A DNA stretch of 54,965 nt. Source: Pseudomonas fluorescens (GTDB lineage: Bacteria > Pseudomonadota > Gammaproteobacteria > Pseudomonadales > Pseudomonadaceae). Within the stretch, counting starts at the first letter, position 1. The number at the start of each line of letters is the position of its first letter. The position numbers and the translations under genes are program-made. The DNA lies in the NCBI RefSeq assembly GCF_902497995.1, contig NZ_CABVII010000035.1, positions 1 through 54,965 on the forward strand. Reading direction: 5' to 3'. Positions 1 through 7,990 of the stretch are shown here, in pieces. Under the pieces are notes generated by a model, which did not search any database, was not told where the DNA came from, and saw only the letters and a program-made list of their open reading frames with translations.

Positions 1-2
1 CC

Positions 3-95
3 ACGCAAGCACTGGTGATACTGGCTCGCAAACTCGCTCGAATCGTATTCGCCCTACTGAAAGGGCAGAGCGAATACCAACCGAAAGCAGGTTGA
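3..95 (+). CDS. IS110-family transposase, C-terminal fragment (cut by window edge)
   Basis: An open frame entering from the left edge encodes about 30 residues ending in ARKLARIVFALLKGQSEYQP and a few more before TGA at 93-95. The 'ARKLARI..ALL+...' ending is typical of the C-terminus of IS110/IS116-type (DEDD) transposases. The start and catalytic region lie outside the window, so intactness cannot be judged. It runs toward ndh, which is on the opposite strand. A half-REP sequence follows about 23 bases after the stop, which suggests the element sits in a REP (see findings). Recognition is from memory of the family tail only. Confidence 0.7.
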   Translation, partial: TQALVILARKLARIVFALLKGQSEYQPKAG

Positions 96-117
96 GGCTT
101 CCCCTCAACCATAGAAT

Positions 118-130
118 CTCCCACAGTGGA
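118..130. repeat. Half REP sequence next to the IS110 end
   Basis: CTCCCACAGTGGA here matches the outer end of complete REPs elsewhere in the window (for example 42466-42478). The other arm of the palindrome is absent on the left, where the transposase tail begins, so only a remnant is present. Confidence 0.45.
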
Positions 131-136
131 TGTGTG

Positions 137-1435
137 TCAGTGCAGCTTGAGGCGAGGCTCCGTCCCGCGTCCGATCTTGCTGCCCAGCATCAGCATTGCC
201 GTGCGGAACGCGCCATACAGTGCCATCTGATGCATACGGTACAGCGACACATAAAACATCCGTGCCAGCCAACCTTCGAGCATCACGCTGCCGGTCAGGT
301 TGCCCATCAAGTTACCCACAGCCGAAAAACGCGACAGCGAGATCAGCGAGCCATAGTCGGTGTACTTGTACTCCGGCATTGCCTTGCCTTCGATGCGCAA
401 TTTCAATGATTTTGCCAGCAGCGAAGCTTGCTGATGAGCAGCCTGGGCGCGTGGCGGCACATTGCGATCAGTGCCCGGTTGCGGGCAGGCTGCGCAGTCA
501 CCGAAGGCGAAGATGTTTTCGTCGCGGGTGGTTTGCAGGGTTGGCAACACTTGCAGTTGATTGATGCGATTGGTTTCCAGGCCATCGATGTCCTTGAGAA
601 AACCCGGTGCGCGAATCCCGGCTGCCCAGACTTTCAGGCTGGCGTTGATCACTTTGCCGTCGGCGGTGATCAGGCTATCGGTCGTCACTTCGCTGACGGC
701 CGCATTGGTCATCACATTGACCCCGAGTTTTTCCAGGGTTTTATGCACCGGCCCGCCAATCCGTTCCGGCAGCGCAGGCAGCACCCGTGGCCCGGCTTCG
801 ATCAGGGTGATGTGCATGTTTTCCGGCTTGATCCGGTCCAGGCCATAGGCCGCCAGTTCATGGGCGGCGTTGTGCAGCTCGGCGGCCAGTTCGACCCCGG
901 TGGCGCCGGCACCGACGATGGCGACGCTGATCTGCTCGACCGTGTCGGTTTGCCCGGCGTGGGCGCGCAGATAGTGGTTGAGCAATTGCTGATGGAAGCG
1001 CTCGGCCTGCTTGCGGGTGTCAAGGAACAGGCAATGCTGCGCCGCGCCCTGGGTGCCGAAATCGTTGGTGGTGCTGCCAACGGCAATGACCAGCGAGTCG
1101 TAGCCCAGTTCACGGGCCGGGACCAGCTCCACGCCGGCTTCGTCATAGGTCGCGGCCAGCTGGATTTTCTTCTGTGCGCGATCAAGCCCGCTCATGCGTC
1201 CCAGCTGGAACTCGAAGTGGTTCCACTTTGCCTGGGCCACATAGTTGAGTTCGTCTTCGGAAGAGTTCAGGGAACCGGCCGCCACTTCGTGCAACAGCGG
1301 TTTCCAGATATGGGTCAGGTTCGCGTCGACCAGCATCACACTGGCCGTGCCGCGCTTGCCCAGAGTCTTACCCAGACGGGTAGCCAACTCCAGACCGCCG
1401 GCGCCGCCGCCAACGATGACAATACGATGAGTCAT
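137..1435 (-). CDS. ndh: NAD(P)/FAD-dependent oxidoreductase, type II NADH dehydrogenase
   Basis: 432-residue flavoprotein of the NDH-2 family, which passes electrons from NADH to quinone at the inner membrane without pumping protons. Visible motifs: N-terminal FAD-binding IVIVGGGAGGLELATRLG (residues about 4-21), a second dinucleotide fold VAIVGAGATGVELAAELH in the middle (NADH site), and the C-terminal FAD motif FAFGDCAACPQP. The length fits the family. The ATG at 1435 is chosen because it puts the Rossmann motif at the N-terminus; the upstream in-frame Met adds 12 unrelated residues. It lies 60 bp downstream of the DUF3094 gene on the same strand and is probably cotranscribed with it. Confidence 0.93.
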   Translation of the reverse strand: MTHRIVIVGGGAGGLELATRLGKTLGKRGTASVMLVDANLTHIWKPLLHEVAAGSLNSSEDELNYVAQAKWNHFEFQLGRMSGLDRAQKKIQLAATYDEAGVELVPARELGYDSLVIAVGSTTNDFGTQGAAQHCLFLDTRKQAERFHQQLLNHYLRAHAGQTDTVEQISVAIVGAGATGVELAAELHNAAHELAAYGLDRIKPENMHITLIEAGPRVLPALPERIGGPVHKTLEKLGVNVMTNAAVSEVTTDSLITADGKVINASLKVWAAGIRAPGFLKDIDGLETNRINQLQVLPTLQTTRDENIFAFGDCAACPQPGTDRNVPPRAQAAHQQASLLAKSLKLRIEGKAMPEYKYTDYGSLISLSRFSAVGNLMGNLTGSVMLEGWLARMFYVSLYRMHQMALYGAFRTAMLMLGSKIGRGTEPRLKLH

Positions 1436-1495
1436 GGGGATATCTCGCAAGGCTAAAAGAAATCGGTGCAATTACCCGAGCGAGCGCGAGGCAGC

Positions 1496-1669
1496 TCATA
1501 GCGTCAGGTAACTGATAAATCGGCTCAACAGGCCTAAACCAATGGTCACTGCCAATACCACCACCAGGAGCATCCACGGCCGAAAAGGCCGGCGCTCGAC
1601 TCGGTGCTGGGACAGGTGCAGGTACTCTTCGACATGCTTTTGGTCGTCGGGGTTCAGGCGGCTGGTCAT
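1496..1669 (-). CDS. DUF3094 small membrane protein
   Basis: 57-residue ORF starting MTSRLNPDDQKHVEEYL, with a basic linker (VERRPFRPW) and one hydrophobic segment at about residues 33-53 (MLLVVVLAVTIGLGLLSRF). This matches the Pseudomonas DUF3094 family as I remember it, both in length and in the PFRPW junction before the membrane span. The topology is probably N-terminus in the cytoplasm with a single anchor. It precedes ndh on the same strand, so a role near the respiratory chain is possible, but this is inference from position only. Function unknown. Confidence 0.8.
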   Translation of the reverse strand: MTSRLNPDDQKHVEEYLHLSQHRVERRPFRPWMLLVVVLAVTIGLGLLSRFISYLTL

Positions 1670-1722
1670 TTCGGGCCTCGTCAGGTAGACGTTGCTAAAT
1701 GTTTAGAAGCTACAAGAGGGTT

Positions 1723-1868
1723 TTACCCCACGTTGAACGGAGCATAGCCGCTGTCTGGGATGGGCTCGACGCGCACCGTATCGTCCAGGCGAATGATTCC
1801 ACTTTGTATCACCCGGGCAGTGATTGCGCCATGTCCGCGTCGGCAATCAATTCCTGCATCGGACTCAC
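1723..1868 (-). pseudogene. MOSC-domain protein remnant with large internal deletion
   Basis: A GTG at 1868 overlaps the stop of the DUF1780 gene (GTGA) and starts VSPMQELIAD, which resembles the start of Pseudomonas MOSC proteins. About 30 bases later the reading frame changes and codes for RRGHGAITARVIQSGIIRLD and 18 more residues to TAA at 1723. This is the conserved end of MOSC domains ('RGHGGITARV...GIIRVDD...VEP'). The intervening ~100-plus residues that carry the conserved Cys and sulfur-carrier site are missing. I read it as a gene collapsed by an internal deletion that also shifted the frame. The family assignment rests on remembered consensus. Confidence 0.6.
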
Positions 1869-2491
1869 AGGCTGATCCCGACGTCGAACACAATGCTGCG
1901 ACCCAAATTGCTGCGCAGGAAATCCGGCGCATCCGGGTGCGCGAACAACACCCGTGCGAACGTAGGACCGACCAGCGACAACGAACGCCAGCCTTGCCGC
2001 AGATACTCGGTAGGCGGCGGGAAATGACTGTTGAGGTCCAGCACTTCGCGCTTGAGGCTGGCGAAGGCAATAATGTCCAGGTCCCCCAGGTCCATGCCGC
2101 GCTCTTTGTAGTTGTGCGCTTTTTTGCGCAAGGTTGGCGCCAGTCTCAGCAAGAATTCGTTGGCCGGAATGCGTCGGGGTTTGGCCTCGCGCCTTACCAG
2201 TTGGCTCAGGGAAAACGCGCTGCGTCGGCGTTGCAGTTCATCGCGCCACTCGTCGTTGAGGCGCCGGCCTTCGTCGAGGACGAAGAACACCTCGAAACTG
2301 GCGTCACGGAACAGCACGTCCGGCGGCTCGCCGGCCGGTGCGAACTCGTCGGCGCGGTAGGGAATGTTCAGGCCCTGCAACAGGCGCTGGCACACCCAAC
2401 GCTCACGCTCCCATTTGCGGGCATTGGAGAGAAACGCATTGGCTTGCTCGGCCGCAATGGTCAGCAGGCGTAAATAATCTGAATCATCCAT
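1865..2491 (-). CDS. DUF1780 domain-containing protein
   Basis: 208-residue soluble protein starting MDDSDYLRLLTIAAEQANAF. It contains the block EVFFVLDEGRRLNDEWRDEL around residues 65-85 and many charged residues, with no signal peptide or membrane segment. It matches the Pseudomonas DUF1780 family in sequence and length. Some family members have been described as nuclease-like, but I see no catalytic motif I can vouch for. The start at 2491 is chosen by family length; a longer in-frame extension to 2593 has no supporting similarity. The MOSC remnant follows with an overlapping start codon, so the two formed an operon. Function unknown. Confidence 0.8.
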   Translation of the reverse strand: MDDSDYLRLLTIAAEQANAFLSNARKWERERWVCQRLLQGLNIPYRADEFAPAGEPPDVLFRDASFEVFFVLDEGRRLNDEWRDELQRRRSAFSLSQLVRREAKPRRIPANEFLLRLAPTLRKKAHNYKERGMDLGDLDIIAFASLKREVLDLNSHFPPPTEYLRQGWRSLSLVGPTFARVLFAHPDAPDFLRSNLGRSIVFDVGISL

Positions 2492-2714
2492 AAGCCCAAG
2501 CTTAGCGTTCAAATGCGATCGCAAAGAAGACAGTTTGTCGCAGAAGGTCAGAAATCTGCCGGATCTGCGGCGCCATGCCCGCCACACATTCATCCCGCGC
2601 CCGGTTCAGGGCATTGCACAAAACGGATAGCGATCTGCGCGAAGTGGATATTGCCCCATGCCTGGCATCTTTACCCTCGGCTATACGGACGTTAGCCGTG
2701 TTACCGACGCTCTT

Positions 2715-2731
2715 AAAAACAACAACAAGAG
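2715..2731 (+). promoter_or_regulatory. A-rich Hfq/Crc (CA) motif before benK
   Basis: AAAAACAACAACAAGAG lies 9 bases before the benK ATG and reads as consecutive AAN triplets (AAC AAC AAC AAG). This is the Hfq/Crc recognition pattern used in Pseudomonas catabolite repression. It overlaps the only purine-rich stretch that could serve as ribosome binding site, so Hfq/Crc binding would block translation. Confidence 0.7.
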
Positions 2732-2740
2732 ATAGATGCC

Positions 2741-4108
2741 ATGCGCAAGATCGACGTACATGAGGTTATCGACAACGCACGATTCAACCGTTTTCACTGG
2801 ATGGTGCTGTTCTGGTGTGCCCTGATCATCATCTTCGATGGTTACGATCTGGTGATCTACGGCGTAGTGCTGCCGATGCTGATGAAAGAGTGGGGGCTCA
2901 GTCCCCTGCAAGCGGGCGCACTGGGCAGTTATGCACTGTTCGGAATGATGTTCGGCGCGCTGTTTTTCGGCCCGCTGTCGGACAGGATCGGCCGCAAAAA
3001 AGCCATCACGATATGTGTGATGCTCTTCAGCGGTTTTACCGTCCTCAACGGATTTGCCCGCAACCCCACCGAGTTTGGCATTTGCCGATTTATCGCCGGC
3101 CTGGGTATTGGCGGGGTAATGCCCAACGTCGTGGCACTGATGAACGAGTACGCGCCGAAGAAAATCCGCAGCACGCTGGTGGCGATCATGTTCAGCGGTT
3201 ATTCGGTGGGCGGCATGCTTTCGGCGGGGCTTGGTATCGTGCTGATCCCGAGTTTTGGCTGGCAATCGGTGTTCTACGTGGCGGTGCTGCCGTTGCTGTT
3301 GTTGCCCTTGATCATGTACTTCCTGCCCGAGTCGGTGGGTTTCATGCTGCGCCAGGGGCACAATGCAGAGGCGCGCGACATCCTGCAGCGGATTGATCCG
3401 GCTTACGTCGCGCAAACCGGCGATCAACTGCACATGAGCGACGCGAAAGGTACTGGTGCTCCGGTACTGCAACTGTTCCGCGAGGGCCGAGCGCTGCGTA
3501 CGCTGATGCTGTGGCTGGCCTTTTTCTGCTGCTTGCTGATGGTCTATGCCTTGAGTTCCTGGCTGCCGAAACTGATGGCCAACGCCGGTTACAGCCTGGG
3601 CTCGAGTCTGTCGTTCCTGCTGGTACTCAACTTCGGTGCCATTTTCGGCGCGGTGGGCGGTGGTGTGCTGGGTGACAAACTCAACTTGCCGCGGGTGTTG
3701 GCGGTGTTCTTCGCCGGTGCCGCCGTATCGATCACCTTGCTGGGATTCAACAGCCCGATGCCGGTGCTGTACTTGCTGATCGCCATTGCCGGGGCTACCA
3801 CCATCGGCTCGCAGATCCTGTTGTACGCCTGCGCTGCGCAGTTCTACTCCATGACCATTCGCTCCACCGGCCTGGGGTGGGCGTCGGGCATCGGGCGCAA
3901 CGGCGCCATCGTCGGACCGCTGCTGGGCGGTGCCTTGCTCGGGATCAACCTGCCGCTGCAACTGAACTTCATGGCCTTTGCCTTGCCCGGTGCAGTGGCC
4001 GCGATTGCCATGACCGTGTTCGCCATCAGCAGTCGGCGCAGTGCCCGGCAAGCACTATCGGGCTCGCAGCAAGGATCGCCTGACGGGACTGTCGGCGAAG
4101 TTTCATGA
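2741..4108 (+). CDS. benK: Benzoate MFS transporter BenK (AAHS family)
   Basis: 455-residue major facilitator of the aromatic acid:H+ symporter family. The first membrane segment carries the family signature FDGYDLVIYG (residues about 32-41), and the loop 2-3 motif GPLSDRIGRKKA follows. Twelve hydrophobic segments can be counted, with a longer central loop near residue 220. The beginning MRKIDVHEVIDNARFNRFHW closely matches remembered P. putida BenK. It imports benzoate driven by the proton gradient. It overlaps benE by 4 bp (ATGA), so the two are translationally coupled. benABCD/catA genes and benR are not adjacent. Confidence 0.9.
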   Translation: MRKIDVHEVIDNARFNRFHWMVLFWCALIIIFDGYDLVIYGVVLPMLMKEWGLSPLQAGALGSYALFGMMFGALFFGPLSDRIGRKKAITICVMLFSGFTVLNGFARNPTEFGICRFIAGLGIGGVMPNVVALMNEYAPKKIRSTLVAIMFSGYSVGGMLSAGLGIVLIPSFGWQSVFYVAVLPLLLLPLIMYFLPESVGFMLRQGHNAEARDILQRIDPAYVAQTGDQLHMSDAKGTGAPVLQLFREGRALRTLMLWLAFFCCLLMVYALSSWLPKLMANAGYSLGSSLSFLLVLNFGAIFGAVGGGVLGDKLNLPRVLAVFFAGAAVSITLLGFNSPMPVLYLLIAIAGATTIGSQILLYACAAQFYSMTIRSTGLGWASGIGRNGAIVGPLLGGALLGINLPLQLNFMAFALPGAVAAIAMTVFAISSRRSARQALSGSQQGSPDGTVGEVS

Positions 4109-5325
4109 AAGCGTTATTCCAGGACTTTTCCCTGTCGGCGGCAGTCGCCGGATTTATCGCCACGGTGATTTCCTACGCCGGCCCGTTGGTGATCATCTTC
4201 CAGGCTGCCGAGACCGCACACCTCTCGCGAGAAGTGTTGTCGTCCTGGGTCTGGGCGATTTCCATCGGCAGCGCCGTGCTCGGAATCGGCCTGAGCCTGC
4301 GTTATCGCGTACCGGTGATCATCGCGTGGTCGGCGCCGGGTTCGGCGTTGCTGGTGGCGTTGTTGCCCGGGATCTCGATGCCGGAGGCGGTGGGGGCTTA
4401 CCTGGTCAGCAGCCTGATTATCTTTCTGGTCGGGGTGTCCGGGGCGTTTGACCGGATCATCGGCAAACTGCCCGCGGCCATTGCGGCCGCGATGCTGGCG
4501 GGGATTCTGTTCAGCTTCGGCACCGGGTTGTTCGTCTCTTTGCAGGGCAAACCGTTGCTGGTGCTGGCGATGTTTGCCACCTACCTGGTCTGCAAGCGGG
4601 TGATGCCGCGTTATGCGGTGTTGATGGTGCTGCTGGTGGGGTGTTTGCTCGCCTTGCTTGCCGGGGATCTGCACCGTGAAGCGCTGGTGATCGGTTTTGC
4701 CACGCCGGTGTGGATCACCCCGACGTTCAGCCTGAGCGCGACCCTGAACATTGCCTTGCCCCTGGTGATGGTGGCGCTGACCGGCCAGTTTGTACCCGGC
4801 ATGGCAGTGCTGCGGGCCAGCGGTTACTCGACGCCGGCCGGCCCGATCATCGCCAGCAGTGCGTTGGGCACGGCGCTGTTGGCACCGTTCGGTTGTCATG
4901 GGCTGAACCTGGCGGCGATCACCGCGGCCATATGCACCGGCCGCGAGGCCCATGAAAATCCCGGCCAACGCTATGTGGCCGGTGTCGTGGGTGGCCTGTG
5001 TTACCTGGTGCTGGGGATCTTCGGCGCCACCCTGGTTTCACTGTTTTCGGCGTTCCCCAAAGAACTGATCGCAGCCCTGGCCGGGCTGGCGCTGTTCGCC
5101 GCGATTGCCGGGGCGTTGGCCGGTGCCATGGCCGTACCGAAGGATCGCGAAGCGGCGCTGGTGACCTTTCTCACCACCGCGTCGGGCATGTCGTTGTTGG
5201 GGTTGTCCGCTGCATTTTGGGGGCTGATTTTCGGCATGGTCACCCACGTGCTGTTAAACGCCCGTCGTCCTGTTCCTCGCAGCGAAATCGCTGCGGCTGA
5301 AGCACTTCAACCTGTCGATCAATAA
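4105..5325 (+). CDS. benE: Benzoate/H+ symporter BenE
   Basis: 406-residue polytopic inner-membrane protein with about 12 hydrophobic segments and few charged residues, of the BenE family (benzoate:proton symport). Typical stretches include the Pro/Gly-rich WSAPGSALL near residue 74 and FGCHGLNLAAITAAICTG near residue 258. The start overlaps the benK stop (ATGA at 4105-4108), and benF begins 16 bp after the stop. Having BenK and BenE together gives two uptake routes for the same substrate, a combination known in P. putida. Confidence 0.9.
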   Translation: MKALFQDFSLSAAVAGFIATVISYAGPLVIIFQAAETAHLSREVLSSWVWAISIGSAVLGIGLSLRYRVPVIIAWSAPGSALLVALLPGISMPEAVGAYLVSSLIIFLVGVSGAFDRIIGKLPAAIAAAMLAGILFSFGTGLFVSLQGKPLLVLAMFATYLVCKRVMPRYAVLMVLLVGCLLALLAGDLHREALVIGFATPVWITPTFSLSATLNIALPLVMVALTGQFVPGMAVLRASGYSTPAGPIIASSALGTALLAPFGCHGLNLAAITAAICTGREAHENPGQRYVAGVVGGLCYLVLGIFGATLVSLFSAFPKELIAALAGLALFAAIAGALAGAMAVPKDREAALVTFLTTASGMSLLGLSAAFWGLIFGMVTHVLLNARRPVPRSEIAAAEALQPVDQ

Positions 5326-5334
5326 AAACAAGAG
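5321..5334 (+). promoter_or_regulatory. A-rich Hfq/Crc (CA) motif before benF
   Basis: AATAAAAACAAGAG in the 16-base benE-benF gap and the end of benE reads as AAN triplets and contains the AGAG ribosome binding site of benF. It is a likely internal Hfq/Crc site that would let the porin gene be repressed separately from benK. Confidence 0.6.
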
Positions 5335-5341
5335 AAAAACG

Positions 5342-6610
5342 ATGAAACAGATTCTCCCAGCAACCGGTTCAGCGTTGTCCATGGCTGTCGTCTCGAGTTT
5401 CGCCGCTGGTGCGATGGCCGCCGAGGGCGGTTTCATCGAAGACACCACGGCGACCTTGCAAGCGCGCAATTACTACTTCAGCCGGGACTTTTCCGACATC
5501 GTCGGCGCCAACCGGCAATCGAAGGCCGAAGAGTGGGCACAGGGCTTCATCCTCAACGTCAAGTCCGGTTACACCCAAGGCCCGGTCGGTTTTGGTGTGG
5601 ATGTCATCGGCCTGCTCGGCCTCAAACTCGACAGCAGCCCGGACCGGGTCAATACCGGTTTGCTGCCGGTGCAGGATGACGGCCGTGCGGCGAATGATTA
5701 CAGCCGACTGGAAGGCGCGTTGAAGGTGCGCTACTCCAAGACCGAACTGAAGGTGGGTGAATTGCAACCCAACGTGCCGGTGCTGGCCTTCAGTGATATC
5801 CGTCTGCTGCCGCCCAGCTATCAGGGCGCAAGTATCAGCTCGAACGAGATCGATGGCCTGACCATGCAAGGCGGCCACTTGAGGTCCACCAGCCTGCGCA
5901 ACGAGGCCGGCGACGAAAAGATGCAAGCCATGCTCGGTCATATACCGCAGCGCCAGGTCAGCAGCGATGGCTTCAACTTCGCCGGCGCCGATTACGCCTT
6001 CAACGACAAGCGCACCTCGGTCGGCGCCTGGTTCGGGCAACTGGAAGATATCTATAACCAGCGCTTTCTCGGCCTCAAGCACAGCCAACCGTTGGGCAAC
6101 TGGACCCTGGGCGCCAACCTCGGTTATTACGATTCGCGCGAAGACGGCAAAAAGCTGCTGGGCAATATCGACAACCAGGCGTTCTTCTCCCTGCTGTCGG
6201 CCAAACGCGGCGGCCACACGTTTTATCTGGGTTATCAGGGCATGTTCGGTGACAGCGCCTTCCCGCGGGTCTTTGCCAATATCAGTCCGCTGGGCAACGA
6301 AGTGCCGACCTACGAGTTTGCCTACACCGATGAGCGCTCCTGGCAGGCGCGTTACGACTACGATTTCGCGGCCCTTGGCCTGCCGGGGCTGACCAGTACT
6401 GTGCGCTACATCACCGGCAGCAATGTCGATACCGGCCTGGGTTTTGAAGGCAAGGATCGCGAACGTGATCTCGATCTCGGCTATGTGCTGCAGAGCGGCA
6501 GCCTCAAGGGCCTGGGTATCCGCGTACGCAATGTGATGGCGCGTTCCAACTACCGGAGTGACATCGATGAGAACCGTTTGATCCTCAGCTATACGTGGAC
6601 GTTGCTATAA
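5342..6610 (+). CDS. benF: OprD-family outer-membrane porin, BenF type
   Basis: 422-residue protein with a signal peptide cleaved near AAGAMA|AEGG (residue about 23). This is followed by the OprD N-terminal pattern FIEDTTATLQARNYYFSRDF and alternating amphipathic strands, and it ends in aromatic YTWTLL as outer-membrane barrels do. Members of this family are substrate-specific 18-stranded channels; BenF-type porins pass benzoate and related aromatic acids. Position as the third gene of a benK-benE cluster supports BenF rather than another OprD paralogue. It converges with the DUF2790 gene 8 bp away, and I see no terminator in between. Confidence 0.85.
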   Translation: MKQILPATGSALSMAVVSSFAAGAMAAEGGFIEDTTATLQARNYYFSRDFSDIVGANRQSKAEEWAQGFILNVKSGYTQGPVGFGVDVIGLLGLKLDSSPDRVNTGLLPVQDDGRAANDYSRLEGALKVRYSKTELKVGELQPNVPVLAFSDIRLLPPSYQGASISSNEIDGLTMQGGHLRSTSLRNEAGDEKMQAMLGHIPQRQVSSDGFNFAGADYAFNDKRTSVGAWFGQLEDIYNQRFLGLKHSQPLGNWTLGANLGYYDSREDGKKLLGNIDNQAFFSLLSAKRGGHTFYLGYQGMFGDSAFPRVFANISPLGNEVPTYEFAYTDERSWQARYDYDFAALGLPGLTSTVRYITGSNVDTGLGFEGKDRERDLDLGYVLQSGSLKGLGIRVRNVMARSNYRSDIDENRLILSYTWTLL

Positions 6611-6618
6611 AGCAGCGA

Positions 6619-6861
6619 TCACAGATTGCTCATGCAGTTGCCCATCACTTGATACGTCACGCGATGGGTCTGGCCCTGATGATCGATGTAGACCATAGTC
6701 GCTGGCACAACGTCGCAGGCGGTTGCGGTGTCGGACACTGAAATCACTTCGGCAATGTCCAGTGGCTCCGCCGGGTTGTACGGGGTGGCGGCCGGCTCGT
6801 TGCCGGCGGCCATGGCCGAGGTGGCGACAAGGGTCAGAAACAGGCTGATCAGGGTTTTCAT
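6619..6861 (-). CDS. DUF2790 domain-containing exported protein
   Basis: 80-residue protein with a cleavable signal peptide (MKTLISLFLTLVATSAMA). The mature part matches the Pseudomonas DUF2790 pattern 'LDIAEVISVSDT...C.VVPATMVYIDHQGQTHRVTYQVMGN'. Two Cys remain in the mature protein and could form a disulfide in the periplasm. A ribosome site (GGAG) stands upstream of 6861. These small proteins are numerous in Pseudomonas and often change with metal or stress exposure; no function can be read from the sequence. Confidence 0.8.
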   Translation of the reverse strand: MKTLISLFLTLVATSAMAAGNEPAATPYNPAEPLDIAEVISVSDTATACDVVPATMVYIDHQGQTHRVTYQVMGNCMSNL

Positions 6862-6981
6862 TTTTCCGTGCTCCGTGTTGAATCCGATACCTGAATTCTA
6901 GTCTTTGCCCTCGCCGGATAAAGAGGCCTGTGCTTGATGCAGCCTTACAGGAAACGTAACAATCTTCGCCCCGGAGGGCCC

Positions 6982-7914
6982 ATGGATCTGCTCAATAACT
7001 TGCGGGTGTTCGTCCGCGTGGTGGACTGCGCAAGTTTTACCGCTGCCGCCGATGCGCTGGACCTGTCGACCGCGCAAGTGTCGCGACTGGTGGCGGATCT
7101 GGAGCAGCATGTGCAGGCGCGCTTGCTGCAACGCACCACGCGGCGGTTGAGCCTGACCGAGGCCGGAGAACGCTTCCTGCTGCGCAGTCGGCAAATACTC
7201 GAAGAAATGGAGGAGGCAACGGCAGAGGCGCGCGGCGCTCATCTCAAACCGAGCGGACGGCTGCGGGTGCACAGCATGAATGGCCTGGGCGTGTTGATCA
7301 CGCCATTGATCGCCCGTTACAGCGAGCTTTACCCGGATGTGGTGTTCGAACTGACCCTGTCGCAGCGCAATCCCGATCCGCTGGAGGAAGGGCACGATGT
7401 GGTGATTTCGATCGCCCATGAACTGGCCGATTCGCAATTGGTCGCCCAGGCCATCGGACAGATCTACAGCGTGCCCTGCGCCTCCCCGGCGTACCTGCAA
7501 CGGCGTGGCGTGCCCCATACACCGCTGGCGCTGAACGAGCATCAGTGCCTGCGCATGCTCGACCCGTTGTACGGCGATGATTGGGTCTTCCAGGACGAGC
7601 ATGGCGAACAGGCGGTCAGCCCGGCGAAGACCTTTCAGTGCAACGTCGCCGAATCGATGGTCAAGGCCTCGGAGGCCGGCATGGGAATCAGCCTGATTCC
7701 GTTCTATATCGCATCGCGCCCCTTTAGCGATGGCACCTTGTTGCGTTTGCTGCCGGCCTGGCGCCCCCGTCAACGCAAGGTGTACGCGCTGTACCCGTCA
7801 CGGCGATTTCTCGATGCCAAGGTTCGGACCTGGGTGGACTTTCTCAAGGCTGAATTGCCCAAACTGTTCGCCGAGCACGAGGCGGTGATGGACGATCCGC
7901 GGCATTGGGCCTGA
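6982..7914 (+). CDS. LysR-family transcriptional regulator
   Basis: 310-residue LTTR. The N-terminal winged helix-turn-helix MDLLNNLRVFVRVVDCASFT..AA..LDLSTAQVSRLVADLE covers about residues 1-65, and the rest is the co-inducer-binding domain. It is of the CrgA-like subgroup (RTTRRLSLTEAGE, GRLRVHSM). The ATG at 6982 is preceded by a strong GGAGG at 6973-6977, so the 16-residue upstream extension is unlikely. Its neighbours are the DUF2790 gene (divergent) and the permease gene. Nothing in the sequence shows that it controls the ben operon, which normally depends on the AraC-type BenR. Confidence 0.88.
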   Translation: MDLLNNLRVFVRVVDCASFTAAADALDLSTAQVSRLVADLEQHVQARLLQRTTRRLSLTEAGERFLLRSRQILEEMEEATAEARGAHLKPSGRLRVHSMNGLGVLITPLIARYSELYPDVVFELTLSQRNPDPLEEGHDVVISIAHELADSQLVAQAIGQIYSVPCASPAYLQRRGVPHTPLALNEHQCLRMLDPLYGDDWVFQDEHGEQAVSPAKTFQCNVAESMVKASEAGMGISLIPFYIASRPFSDGTLLRLLPAWRPRQRKVYALYPSRRFLDAKVRTWVDFLKAELPKLFAEHEAVMDDPRHWA

Positions 7915-7990
7915 AGTCGAAGAGCATGCGAAGGGCGGTGTAGACTGAGGGCCTGTTCTCTTTCGGCAAGACAAGGGAGTATGCCCAGCC

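Noticed and set aside
1723..2070. 115-codon minus-strand ORF as an intact gene
   Set aside because: Its first part lies inside DUF1780 in another frame; only the last ~45 codons resemble a protein family (MOSC), so it is treated as a remnant.
2681..4051. Long open frame (456 codons) antisense to benK; similar long antisense frames oppose benE, mrcB, ilvI, ilvC, acs, pgi, cbrA and others
   Set aside because: They are low-complexity (Gln/His/Arg-rich) shadows of GC-rich coding DNA with no recognisable domains, while the opposite strand carries clear conserved proteins.
6982..7914. LysR gene as the regulator of the benK-benE-benF operon
   Set aside because: It is separated by the DUF2790 gene, transcribed in the same direction downstream, and benzoate operons use an AraC-type BenR; no evidence links them.
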